Source of the DNA: Caballeronia cordobensis
GTDB lineage: Bacteria > Pseudomonadota > Gammaproteobacteria > Burkholderiales > Burkholderiaceae
DNA: 64,000 nt
Assembly (NCBI RefSeq): GCF_001544575.2
Contig: NZ_FCNY02000004.1
Coordinates: 1-64,000 of the forward strand
Reading direction: 5' to 3'
A program made the position numbers and the translations under genes. The notes below the pieces were generated by a model. The model saw only the letters and a program-made list of their open reading frames with translations. It made no database searches and was not told the origin of the DNA. This document shows, one piece after another, positions 27,078-35,349 of the stretch; the stretch's first letter is position 1; each line of letters opens with the position of its first letter.

Positions 27078-27084
27078 GGTGAGT

Positions 27085-27825
27085 ATGACGACTAACGGGG
27101 GCGTGACGAACAACAAGGCGAATGCGGAGCCGAAGGTGGATCCCAGGTGCGAGGACATGGAGAAGCGGAACCAGGAAAACCGCGAGCAAGTCACCGAGGC
27201 ATTCGAGGGCTCCCGCACCGTTGCAGGAAAGGAAGTGCATGAGAAAGCGTCGAAAGCCGGCATGACCTTCGGCTCGATGCGCGCCAACATCCCCGCTGCG
27301 AACGGCGGCCCGCTCAGGCAAACGTGGAGCGCATGCAGCAGCGGGAAGGCCCAGGAGCGCTTCTCCGATTCGCTGAAGGCGGGCGGCGAATCCAAGCAGG
27401 GAGCGGGCACCACCACCGTCAGGCTGTGCGACGGCGCGAGTTTCAAGCACAAGCAGGGCGGGTATGGCTACCACGCCGAAGCGCGGCTCATCACGGAAGT
27501 GGCGAACGCGACCGGCGGAAACCTCACCGGGGGCACCCTCATTTTCAAAACGGACTGGCGCTACACGTCGCTGCGCAGGAAGAAGCAAAAGAAAGGGGCC
27601 TGCCAATCGGGGATGCCGTGCCGTGGCTGCTACCAGGCCATGTGCAAAGCGACGAAATGCGGCCTCGAGATCATGCTGTGCAATGCCAATAACGAGCTCG
27701 TTCCGTTCGAGAACCCGAGCGGCAAACCCGGATGCAGCGGCAAAAAGAAAAAAGATCCCGCGAAAGACGGCCTCGCCGATCTCGACAAGCGCATGGGCGA
27801 GCATCCCTTGTATGGCATAACCTGA
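27085..27825 (+). CDS. Candidate T6SS toxin with zinc-dependent deaminase signature
   Basis: The 246-residue protein has an Asn/Glu/Lys-rich N-terminus and then a compact domain with the zinc-deaminase signature: H130-A-E132 (catalytic Glu in HAEARLITEV) and P178-C179-x-x-C182 (PCRGC). The secondary-structure order beta-beta-helix(HAE)-beta-helix(PCxxC)-beta fits the deaminase fold. No signal peptide is present. Deaminase toxins such as DddA and SsdA edit cytosine in DNA; whether this acts on DNA, RNA or another substrate is not shown. It follows a DUF4150 tip and precedes two paralogous genes that may confer immunity. GTG 27079 is an alternative start; ATG 27085 has GAGGTGAG directly before it. 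Confidence 0.72.
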   Translation: MTTNGGVTNNKANAEPKVDPRCEDMEKRNQENREQVTEAFEGSRTVAGKEVHEKASKAGMTFGSMRANIPAANGGPLRQTWSACSSGKAQERFSDSLKAGGESKQGAGTTTVRLCDGASFKHKQGGYGYHAEARLITEVANATGGNLTGGTLIFKTDWRYTSLRRKKQKKGACQSGMPCRGCYQAMCKATKCGLEIMLCNANNELVPFENPSGKPGCSGKKKKDPAKDGLADLDKRMGEHPLYGIT

Positions 27826-27857
27826 TGATGCACCACGCTCACACACGAGGGCACGAC

Positions 27858-28574
27858 ATGGAAATTCTTTCTGTCATCCGCGACGCGGGCATTGCGGGCG
27901 CCCCGCTCCAGTACGAGTGGGACGTCGAGGTGTCGAGAAGCATCACCTATCCGCTCGAAGAGGAGCATCCGCGACTCGCGCGCGCATTCGAACTCATCAG
28001 CGACCGCGCGGCGCTCGCGCTTGCGATGGCCAGCGCCGAATGGGTGGCGCAACGCTTCGAGGGAATCATCGATATCGGCGACGCGCTCATGCGCATCGAG
28101 GCGGGCTACGCCGCCGTGATCGACCCGCGGCTCGCGACACTGCCGACGCCCGACGAACCGTTCCCCGACGAACTGCAAGATGCGCACGGTCCCTTGAAAC
28201 TCGCCCGCATGATCATTACGACGGCGTTCGAGTACATGAAAGACGGCGAAGGCGTGGTGGACGAGTCGCTGAGCATGGCCTTGCTCGCGCGACATGTGTG
28301 TCCGCAGCGAAAGAAATACGATGCGTGGCTATCCGCCGTCTTGAAGGGCGCGGCGAAGCACTACCCCTACGTGGAGGATGAACCGCCCGAACAGCAGTCC
28401 CCCGTCCCCCGCGAATTCTTCGACCTCACCCCCGACTGGACCCCCGCCCACGCCACCACCGAACTGCGCGCATTCCTCGCCTCGCTCGACCCCGCGCGCA
28501 ATCCGTATCTGATCGCCGACGAAGTGCTGCGCGCGCAACGCGATCCCGCTTCCGTGCCGCCCCAAAAGCCATGA
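27858..28574 (+). CDS. Immunity candidate A (paralogous to next gene)
   Basis: The 238-residue cytosolic-looking protein has no known domain that I recognise. It shares a scaffold with the following gene product: PLQYEWD against PLRYIWD, EWVAQRFEGIID against EWIMWRFDAFVD, HVCPQRKKYDAWL against HVCPWRDPFEQWL, and NPYL against NPFL near the end. It follows the deaminase-like gene, so an immunity role is a reasonable guess. The start is taken as ATG 27858 (GAGG eight bases upstream); ATG 27825 would overlap the toxin stop. Confidence 0.6.
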   Translation: MEILSVIRDAGIAGAPLQYEWDVEVSRSITYPLEEEHPRLARAFELISDRAALALAMASAEWVAQRFEGIIDIGDALMRIEAGYAAVIDPRLATLPTPDEPFPDELQDAHGPLKLARMIITTAFEYMKDGEGVVDESLSMALLARHVCPQRKKYDAWLSAVLKGAAKHYPYVEDEPPEQQSPVPREFFDLTPDWTPAHATTELRAFLASLDPARNPYLIADEVLRAQRDPASVPPQKP

Positions 28575-29275
28575 TGCACTTCGACTGCCTGCCGCCCATC
28601 GCGTCCTGTCTCGACCGGCATGCGCCGCTTCGCTACATCTGGGACGACACCCGCGCTTCGGCGGACTATCGCTACGATCCGGACTGGGTGCTGCAAGCGG
28701 CGGCGGGCATGTCCACGCGCGCCAACATGGTGCTGTGCGTCGGCCTTTACGAATGGATCATGTGGCGCTTCGACGCTTTCGTCGATGACCCCGTGCCCCG
28801 GCAAGTGCTCGAAGCCGCGTGGTGCGCCACCGTGGACCCGTCGCGCATCGCGCTGTTCGAGCTGGCGCGCCGCGAGTGGCTCGGGCCCGTGCGCGGCCCG
28901 TTGTGGTGCGCGGTCACATGGCTTCGGCCCGCGGTGGCCTCGGGCGACGATTTCCCTTTCGAAATCGAAGACGCGCTGCAATACCTGACGCGTCTCGCCG
29001 TGCATGTCTGCCCGTGGCGCGATCCATTCGAGCAATGGCTGCGCGACGTGCTGACCCGCCTCACCGCGCTTTTTCCCTTCGTGCCCGACGATCCGTTCGA
29101 CGATCTCTTCTCGGAGGAAACCGTGCGCCGCCGCGGTGCGCCGATCGCGCGCAGCGTGCTCGACACGACGCATGCCTATGACATCGGCGAAGGCGCACGC
29201 TGGAGTGCGGCGTTGCTCCGGCAAGCCAACGCCGCATCGAATCCGTTTCTGGAGCCTGGCGCGCAGACGCCGTGA
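28571..29275 (+). CDS. Immunity candidate B (paralogous to previous gene)
   Basis: The 234-residue protein is a diverged tandem copy of the preceding product. It keeps the same Trp/Arg/Cys landmarks (for example AVHVCPWRDPFEQW) with a different N-terminus. It starts at ATG 28571, overlapping the previous stop by four bases (ATGA), so it is translationally coupled. Orphan or duplicate immunity genes are common beside toxin genes. The two copies might bind different toxins or different surfaces. It is the last gene of the operon and converges on vgrG. Confidence 0.6.
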   Translation: MMHFDCLPPIASCLDRHAPLRYIWDDTRASADYRYDPDWVLQAAAGMSTRANMVLCVGLYEWIMWRFDAFVDDPVPRQVLEAAWCATVDPSRIALFELARREWLGPVRGPLWCAVTWLRPAVASGDDFPFEIEDALQYLTRLAVHVCPWRDPFEQWLRDVLTRLTALFPFVPDDPFDDLFSEETVRRRGAPIARSVLDTTHAYDIGEGARWSAALLRQANAASNPFLEPGAQTP

Positions 29276-29278
29276 ACG

Positions 29279-29295
29279 CGCCGGGCGGCCCGGCG
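29279..29295. terminator. Short GC hairpin between convergent immunity B and vgrG
   Basis: A 7-bp perfect stem (29279-29285 with 29289-29295) with a 3-base loop lies between the convergent stops. No T tract is present, so termination is only suggested. Confidence 0.35.
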
Positions 29296-29302
29296 GCACG
29301 AT

Positions 29303-31684
29303 TCAGTTCTGCAGAATCTTCGAACCCGTCATCGAGATTTCGCTGTCGGCCTTCGCGTTGATCTTCCCGCTCGCGACGATCGACACATTCTTCCCTTTGA
29401 TCTGGATGGTGCCATCCTTCTTCATGAGAATGCTCGCATCGCCCGTCTTGATGACCACCGACTCGGCCGCCTCGATGATCAGATTCTTGCCCACCTTGAG
29501 CGCATCGTCCTCGGTCACCGAGGTCGTGCGCCCCTTGCCTACCGTGCTCGACTGCGCGCCGTCGATCGACTCGCTCGCGTCCTTGGCGACCGTCACCGTC
29601 TGTGCGCCGCTCACCGCGAGCGACTGATCGCCGCCCACGCTGGTCGACTGCTTGCCGCCCACGCTCACGGTCTGATCCGAGCCCACCGATACGGTCTGGC
29701 TGGACCCGACGCTCACCGTCTGACTCGCGCCGACGGTCTCCGTGTGATAAGCGCCAATGGTCACGATCTGATACGCGCCGACCGTCACGGCCTGGAACGC
29801 GCCGACCGTGACCTCCTGCGCCGCGCCCACGGTAATGGTCTCGTTGATGCCCACGCTGTGCGTGCGTTGCAGAAACACCGTCGCGGTCTCGCTCGCCTTC
29901 ACGGTCTTGGTGCGGTTCGAGCCGATCGTGATGCGCTCGTCGACGCCCACCGTCTCCGTGCGATTCATCACGACATCGATCTTCTCGTCGTTGCCGACCG
30001 TTTCCGTGCGGTTGTGCTTCACGACCGTGGTCTCGTCGTGGTCGATGTTCTTCTTGCGGTCGTTGCCGACCCAATGCGTCTCGTCCTTCTCCACTTCGAT
30101 ATCCTGATTGCGCTCGGCATGCAGCAGCACCTGCTCGGCGCCCTTCTTGTCCTCGAAGCGGAATTCGTTGCAGTTCGCCGCGCTGCCGCCCTTCGACGAG
30201 CGGCTTTTGATGCCCGTCTGCGTCATGTTCGCGGGCAGGTCGTAAGGCGGCATCTGCTCGGCGTTGTAGACGCGCCCCGTGATGATCGGCCGGTCGGGGT
30301 CGCCTTCCAGAAAATCGACGATGACTTCCTGCCCCATGCGCGGAATCGCAATCGCGCCGAAGCCCTTGCCCGCCCACGGCTGCGACACGCGTATCCAGCA
30401 CGAACTGTTTTCGTCGCGCTTGCCTTGCCGGTCCCAGAAGAACTGCACCTTGACCCGGCCGTACGGGTCCGTATGAATTTCGTCGCCGCCAGGCCCGACG
30501 ACCACCGCCGTCTGCGGCCCCTGAACGAACGGCTTGCGCGTCACGCGCGCGGGCGCGAAGGGCTGCTTCGCGTCGATCGCGGAGAACCAGCACTCGCAGC
30601 GGTTCGACTGCGCGCCGTCGAAGGCTTCGTAATCCGCCAGATCGATCTCGTATTGCGTGCGCGTGACGAGATACTGCGTGTTCTGATCGGCGCGCGGATG
30701 GCGCGTCAGCTTGAGCAATGCGCCCGTGCGCACGCGCTTGCTGTTGGTGCGCGCGTCGGCCTGATGCCAGTTGATGTCGGGGTCCGCGCTCGCGCCGCCT
30801 TCGACGAGCCATTCGTCCGCACGCGTTTTCGCCCGGCTTTCGCCGTGGTTCGCATCGGCATAGCCGCCGGGATAATCGAAATGCTCCAGCCCGGAAAACG
30901 CGTCGAAGCCCGGCATCTGCTTGACGGCCTGTTTCTGCAAGGCGCGCGACGGATGCTTGAAGTCGTAGTCGGTGAGCAACCAGTTGCGCGTTTCGATCAT
31001 GTGATTGACACGCCACTCGCTCACATAATCGATGGCGGGCGCGGCGTTCATCACCGCGCCGTACGGCAGCGATTCGCAGCCCGCGACGCTGTCGTGCGCG
31101 GCGGGCGTGTCGGTCAGGATGAGCGCTTCCTTGCCGTCCGTGTCCTGAAACCAGTAGTAGATGCCCTCGTCTTCCAGCAGACGGCTGACGAAGTTGAAAT
31201 CCGACTCCCGATACTGCACGCAGTATTCACGCGGCGGATGCGTGCGCGCGTTGGCCTTCCACTTGACTTCGCCGATTTCGAGCTGCTTGTAGACCGGATC
31301 GGCGAAGATCGCCTTCACGATCTCCTCCACCGTCTTGTTCTGGAAGATGCGGCAGTTGCTGCGGCGCGTGAGCAGCCACAGCCACGGGCGCACCGCCGCT
31401 TCGTACATGAAGAGGCGTCCGCGCATGCCGGTCTGCCGGAAGCTCACCACATAGCCGCCGAACACGCGCGGCTTTGCGCCTTCCAGGTGCAGCGACACGC
31501 TCACGCGCTTGCCGAGTATCCGCGCGATGTCGATATCCGCGCGCTTCGACACGAGCGTGAGCTCGCAGCACGGCATGCGCCCGAGCGCCGCGCTCGCGCG
31601 CAGCGACAGAAAGCGCAGGTCGTCGGCGAGCGGCGTATCGACGCTTGCGAGCGGTTGCGCCGTTACGGCATCGTTGCTGGCCAT
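29303..31684 (-). CDS. tssI: VgrG spike protein (TssI)
   Basis: The 793-residue protein shows the VgrG order: a phage-gp27-like N-terminal part (GRMPCCELTLVSKR, REYCVQYRESDFNFVSRLLE), a gp5-like OB domain (DPYGRVKVQFFWDR, SCWIRVSQPWAG), then a C-terminal beta-helix needle (about 590-720) of short VTVG-type strands. There is no obvious enzymatic extension, so it is a structural spike that carries effectors through adaptors. It is downstream of hcp on the same strand after 20 bp and is the expected partner of the DUF4150 cassette on its other side. Confidence 0.96.
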   Translation of the reverse strand: MASNDAVTAQPLASVDTPLADDLRFLSLRASAALGRMPCCELTLVSKRADIDIARILGKRVSVSLHLEGAKPRVFGGYVVSFRQTGMRGRLFMYEAAVRPWLWLLTRRSNCRIFQNKTVEEIVKAIFADPVYKQLEIGEVKWKANARTHPPREYCVQYRESDFNFVSRLLEDEGIYYWFQDTDGKEALILTDTPAAHDSVAGCESLPYGAVMNAAPAIDYVSEWRVNHMIETRNWLLTDYDFKHPSRALQKQAVKQMPGFDAFSGLEHFDYPGGYADANHGESRAKTRADEWLVEGGASADPDINWHQADARTNSKRVRTGALLKLTRHPRADQNTQYLVTRTQYEIDLADYEAFDGAQSNRCECWFSAIDAKQPFAPARVTRKPFVQGPQTAVVVGPGGDEIHTDPYGRVKVQFFWDRQGKRDENSSCWIRVSQPWAGKGFGAIAIPRMGQEVIVDFLEGDPDRPIITGRVYNAEQMPPYDLPANMTQTGIKSRSSKGGSAANCNEFRFEDKKGAEQVLLHAERNQDIEVEKDETHWVGNDRKKNIDHDETTVVKHNRTETVGNDEKIDVVMNRTETVGVDERITIGSNRTKTVKASETATVFLQRTHSVGINETITVGAAQEVTVGAFQAVTVGAYQIVTIGAYHTETVGASQTVSVGSSQTVSVGSDQTVSVGGKQSTSVGGDQSLAVSGAQTVTVAKDASESIDGAQSSTVGKGRTTSVTEDDALKVGKNLIIEAAESVVIKTGDASILMKKDGTIQIKGKNVSIVASGKINAKADSEISMTGSKILQN
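29600..30100 (-). repeat. Beta-helix repeat region coding the VgrG needle
   Basis: The coding strand repeats short blocks reading roughly Thr-Val-Ser/Thr-Val-Gly with polar residues between; the DNA keeps recurrent GTC-GGC type words. It is inside vgrG and needs no other explanation. Confidence 0.7.
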
Positions 31685-31704
31685 CGGCGCCTCCGCATCG
31701 AGAA

Positions 31705-32187
31705 TCAGCGCACTTCGGTCGTGCGCACGTCCCAGCCGAACTTGACCGCGCCGCCGAGCGCGCCCTTGTCGTCCTGCGGCTTGTACTCGAATTCGATGTC
31801 CGCGTACATCAGGCTCACGGTCTCCCGCAACTCGCCGCCCATGCCGCCGCCCACCGCGACGTGCGTCACCGTGACCTGCTTCATCGTCACCGTGAGGAAC
31901 TCCTTCTGACCTTCACCCGCCTTGCTCACGGTGAGCTTGGCGCTCGCGAGGTGCTTGCCGCTCACGCAGCTTTTTTCGAGCGTGGGCGAGGCCTTGTCGT
32001 AGAAATGCGAGAACGTGAACAGGCCGGGATGCGCCTTGCCCTGGCCGCTGCCGCCGCCCACGGTCGCGCTGCCGGAGTTGGTCGCATCCCAGTCGAAGGT
32101 CTGCACTTCGATCTGCCCTTCCGCACCCTTGTGCTTCGATTCGCCTTCGATTCCATCCACCTTGAGATAGCAGTCGATCGTTGCCAT
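31705..32187 (-). CDS. tssD: Hcp tube protein (TssD)
   Basis: The 160-residue protein is a typical Hcp: MATIDCYLKVDGIEGES at the start, a beta-barrel with FTFSHFYDKASP, and the final DIEFEYKP strand. Hcp hexamers form the tube of the T6SS and carry small effectors. It lies 151 bp from a divergent Hcp-like gene and directly upstream of vgrG, the usual order. The ATG at 32185-32187 has GGAGG shortly upstream (32193-32197 on the opposite strand). Confidence 0.96.
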   Translation of the reverse strand: MATIDCYLKVDGIEGESKHKGAEGQIEVQTFDWDATNSGSATVGGGSGQGKAHPGLFTFSHFYDKASPTLEKSCVSGKHLASAKLTVSKAGEGQKEFLTVTMKQVTVTHVAVGGGMGGELRETVSLMYADIEFEYKPQDDKGALGGAVKFGWDVRTTEVR

Positions 32188-32338
32188 GAAGTCCTCCGTC
32201 GTGATCGGCTTTCGTCGCGGGGTATCGCGCCTGGAGGTAGAACGAACGCCGCCCGCCGAATTTCAACGTCGGCCGCATTCAAAATCGCGCGGCGGCGGCC
32301 GTCTTGTCTTCGCCGACGCTTTCTTCCGGATGAGGACG
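32188..32338. promoter_or_regulatory. Divergent control region between hcp and Hcp-like/tssE operon
   Basis: These 151 bases must hold the starts of the hcp-vgrG transcript and of the Hcp-like-tssE-F-G-H operon. No confident -35/-10 or sigma-54 pair was found by eye. Confidence 0.3.
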
Positions 32339-32938
32339 ATGCCCAGCCCCGAATCACGCGATCCACGCCTGCACGACGCGCTCTCGATCGACACCCTGCA
32401 CCAGTTCGAGCTGCTCGCGCTCGCGCAATCCGACGACATGCTGCTGCAGGTCGTGCCCAAGCGCAGCAACACGCCGGTGAAGGGCGAGGCCGGCAAGCGC
32501 GGCGACTGGGACACGCCGATGCAGATTCACGGCTGGCGCTGGGCGCAAGGCTACGACGCGGCCTCGCACGGGGCCGCGCTCAATGCGAACGACATGCGCG
32601 TGACGGCGCTCGGCGTGATCAGGACGGCGGATTCGGCGTCGCCCGTCATCGCGAAACTGTGCGCGCAGGCGGAACTGCTCGCGCTCGCGCACATCCGCTG
32701 CTTCAAGTCGGCGGGCACGGATCATGGCGTGCAGATCGAATATCTGTCGATGAAGCTCGAACAGGCGTATATCCGCAACTATCAGGTCTTCACGAGCCCG
32801 CGCTTCAATCGCCCGTGCGAGATTTTCGAACTGTCCGCGCAGCAGCTCACGATGACCTGCGCGCCGCAAACCGACGCCGGCAGCCGCGGCGCGGACGTGA
32901 CCTTCGCGCTCGACGTGTCCACGCGGCGCGTGAGCTAG
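32339..32938 (+). CDS. Second Hcp-like (TssD family) protein
   Basis: The 199-residue protein has an N-terminal helical extension of about 50 residues. An Hcp-like barrel follows with MQIHGWRWAQGYD, VTALGVIRTADSASP, VQIEYLSMKLEQAYI and a final strand. It is only weakly like the 160-residue Hcp encoded divergently. Long Hcp forms can act as tube variants, effector carriers or regulators. ATG 32339 with GAGGACG before it is preferred over ATG 32330. It begins the tssE-F-G-H-FHA-PP2C operon. Confidence 0.75.
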   Translation: MPSPESRDPRLHDALSIDTLHQFELLALAQSDDMLLQVVPKRSNTPVKGEAGKRGDWDTPMQIHGWRWAQGYDAASHGAALNANDMRVTALGVIRTADSASPVIAKLCAQAELLALAHIRCFKSAGTDHGVQIEYLSMKLEQAYIRNYQVFTSPRFNRPCEIFELSAQQLTMTCAPQTDAGSRGADVTFALDVSTRRVS

Positions 32939-32965
32939 CGCGCCCTCAAAAAAGGACTCGCGCCG

Positions 32966-33454
32966 ATGAACGAACCCAGCGCCGCCGACCGGCTCCAGCC
33001 GTCGCTGCTCGATCGCCTGATCGACGACGATCCCGCCGCCGAGCGTTTCATGACGCATCGCAGTCTGCGCGCGGCGGTGCTGCGCGACGTGTCGTGGCTC
33101 TTCAACACGACCAACCTCGGCGGCGCGATCGAGGAAGAACACTTTCCGCACGCGTTCGCCTCGGTGCTCAACTACGGCTTGCCGTGCCTGTCGGGACGCT
33201 TCGCATCGACCATCGACACGGTGTTGCTCGAACAGGCGATCCGTCAGGCGATCGAGCGCTTCGAGCCGCGCATCGATCCTTCGACGCTGGAGATCGAACC
33301 CGTGCTCGACCGCTCCGTGCTCGACATGCACAACCAGATCGCGCTCGTGATCCGCGGCCTGCTGTGGGCGCAGCCGGTGCCGCTCGAATTCGCGCTGCGC
33401 ACGCAGATCGATCTGGAAGAAGGCGGCATCACCGTGATGGAACTGCCGCGCTGA
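32966..33454 (+). CDS. tssE: TssE baseplate protein
   Basis: The 162-residue protein matches TssE, a gp25-like baseplate wedge component: LQPSLLDRLIDDDP, SVLRDVSW-type helix, NYGLPCLSG and IRQAIERFEPRI, then a beta strand pair ending in the C-terminal ELPR. TssE joins TssF, TssG and TssK around the VgrG hub. It sits between the Hcp-like gene and tssF with 27 bp and 11 bp spacing. The AAGGA before ATG 32966 is about 11 bases upstream. Confidence 0.93.
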   Translation: MNEPSAADRLQPSLLDRLIDDDPAAERFMTHRSLRAAVLRDVSWLFNTTNLGGAIEEEHFPHAFASVLNYGLPCLSGRFASTIDTVLLEQAIRQAIERFEPRIDPSTLEIEPVLDRSVLDMHNQIALVIRGLLWAQPVPLEFALRTQIDLEEGGITVMELPR

Positions 33455-33465
33455 GGGGATCACAC

Positions 33466-35349
33466 ATGGACCCGCGCCTGCTGCGTCACTACAACACCGA
33501 GCTTGCCCATCTGCGCGAGATGGGCGCGGAATTCGCGCAGCAGTTTCCGAAGATCGCGGCGCGGCTCGGCATGAAGGGCATCGACGTGGCCGACCCCTAT
33601 GTCGAGCGGCTGCTCGAAGGCACGGCGTTTCTGGCCGCGCGCGTTCAACTGAAGCTCGAAGAAGAGTTCCCGCGTTTCACGCAGCAACTCGCGCACGTCG
33701 TGCTGCCGCAGGCCGGCTGCCCGACGCCCGCGATGCTGATCGCGCGTCTCGCGCCCGACCTCGCCAATCCGAATCTCGCCGATGGCTTCACCGTGCCGCG
33801 TCACACCGCGCTCCTTTCCACGCGCGCGCCCGCCGACACGACGCCGTGCGAATTCCGCACGGCCGCGGCGCTCACGCTCTGGCCCGTCGAGCTCACCGAC
33901 GCGCGCTATCTCGCGCAGCTTCCGGACCTGCCGCTCGCCGCGCTGCCCGCGACGCGCCCGCTCGCGCATCGCGTGAAAGGCGCGTTGCGCATCAGGCTCG
34001 CGACGCCCGAAGGCCTCTCGTTCGACGCTTTGCGTCTCGATACGCTACCGCTCTACTTCGCGGGCGGCGACGACACCGCGTACCGGCTCGCCGAACGCGT
34101 GCTCGGCGGCACGCTCGCGATCGTCGTATCGACGCCCGAGCGCCCGAGCCGCGCGCTCGCCGTCCTGCCCGGCGACGCCGTCTCGCTGCCGGGCTTCGAC
34201 GCGGACGAAGCGCTCCTGCCGGTCACGCCGAACGCGTTCCAGGGCTACCGCGTGCTGCACGAGTATTTCGCGCTGCCCGAGCGCTTTCGCTTCGCCCACA
34301 TCGAAGGGCTCGCGAGCGTCCTGCGCGCCTTTGCCGTGCGCGAAATCGAGCTTACGTTCCTGCTCGCGGCGGGCGACGCCTCGCTCGAACGCATCGTCAC
34401 GAAAGATCACGTGCTGCTGCACTGCGTGCCCGCCGTCAATCTCTTCCCGAAGCAGGCAAACCCCGCGCTCGTCACCGACGCCGCCGCGCGCTTTCATGTG
34501 ATTCCCGACCGCACGCATCCGCTCGATTACGAAGTGCATTCGGTTACGGGCGTGACCGGCTACGGCGCGAGCGACGACAGCGAGCAGGCGTTCCATCCGT
34601 TCTATGCGGACTATCTCGCGGACCGGCCCGGCGAGGCCGCGTACTTCACCGTCGAGCGCGAGCCGCGCCTCGTGCCTGCCGCGCGGAAAAAGAGCGGCGC
34701 GCGCACCGACTATGTCGGCAGCGAAACGTATGTATCGATCGTCGATCCGCGCGCCGCGCCGTATCGCGGCGCCTTGCGGCAACTGTCGTTCGCCACGCTG
34801 TGCAGCAACCGCGACTTGCCGCTTATGCTCGTGCCAGGCGGCGCGGGCAGCGACTTCACGCTCGACATCGCCGCGCCCGTCGCCGCCGTGCGCTGCGTGA
34901 GCGGCCCGTCGCGGCCCGCGCCCGCGACGCTCGACGGCGCGCAGACCTGGCGTCTCATCGATCAGCTATCGCTGCACTATCTGTCGCTGTGCAACGGCCC
35001 GCGCGAGGCCGCGGCGGCACTGCGCGCGCTTCTGATGCTGCATGTCGCGCCGCACGACGGCGCGGGCCGTGGCCAGGTCGCGGGCGTCGTGTCCGTCGAT
35101 GCGAAGCCCGTCGTGCGACGTTTGCCGATGCCCGGCCCGATCGCTTTCGGGCGCGGCCTGTCGATCGACGTGCTGGTCGACGAACTCGCGTTTCAGGGCG
35201 GCAGCGCCTGGCTTTTCGGCTGCGTGCTCGACCGCTTTTTCGCGCGTTACGTGTCGATCAATTCGTTCGTGCAGACGACGCTGCGCACCGACGCGCGCGG
35301 CGAAATCCTGCGCTCGCGCACGCGATGCGGCACGCGAGCGATCTTCTAG
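33466..35349 (+). CDS. tssF: TssF baseplate protein
   Basis: The 627-residue protein starts MDPRLLRHYNTELAHLREMG and continues through GFTVPRHTALL to a C-terminal GRGLSIDVLVDE and FFARYVSINSFVQTT, all diagnostic of TssF. TssF is the main wedge protein of the T6SS baseplate. The reading frame is open far upstream to 31645, but the ATG at 33466 begins the family domain. The stop overlaps the tssG start by 25 bp. No signs of damage. Confidence 0.95.
   Translation: MDPRLLRHYNTELAHLREMGAEFAQQFPKIAARLGMKGIDVADPYVERLLEGTAFLAARVQLKLEEEFPRFTQQLAHVVLPQAGCPTPAMLIARLAPDLANPNLADGFTVPRHTALLSTRAPADTTPCEFRTAAALTLWPVELTDARYLAQLPDLPLAALPATRPLAHRVKGALRIRLATPEGLSFDALRLDTLPLYFAGGDDTAYRLAERVLGGTLAIVVSTPERPSRALAVLPGDAVSLPGFDADEALLPVTPNAFQGYRVLHEYFALPERFRFAHIEGLASVLRAFAVREIELTFLLAAGDASLERIVTKDHVLLHCVPAVNLFPKQANPALVTDAAARFHVIPDRTHPLDYEVHSVTGVTGYGASDDSEQAFHPFYADYLADRPGEAAYFTVEREPRLVPAARKKSGARTDYVGSETYVSIVDPRAAPYRGALRQLSFATLCSNRDLPLMLVPGGAGSDFTLDIAAPVAAVRCVSGPSRPAPATLDGAQTWRLIDQLSLHYLSLCNGPREAAAALRALLMLHVAPHDGAGRGQVAGVVSVDAKPVVRRLPMPGPIAFGRGLSIDVLVDELAFQGGSAWLFGCVLDRFFARYVSINSFVQTTLRTDARGEILRSRTRCGTRAIF

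Noticed and set aside
29744..31909. Plus-strand frame of about 720 codons across vgrG
   Set aside because: It is antisense to VgrG, Arg/His/Val-rich, and has no motif; rejected as a shadow.
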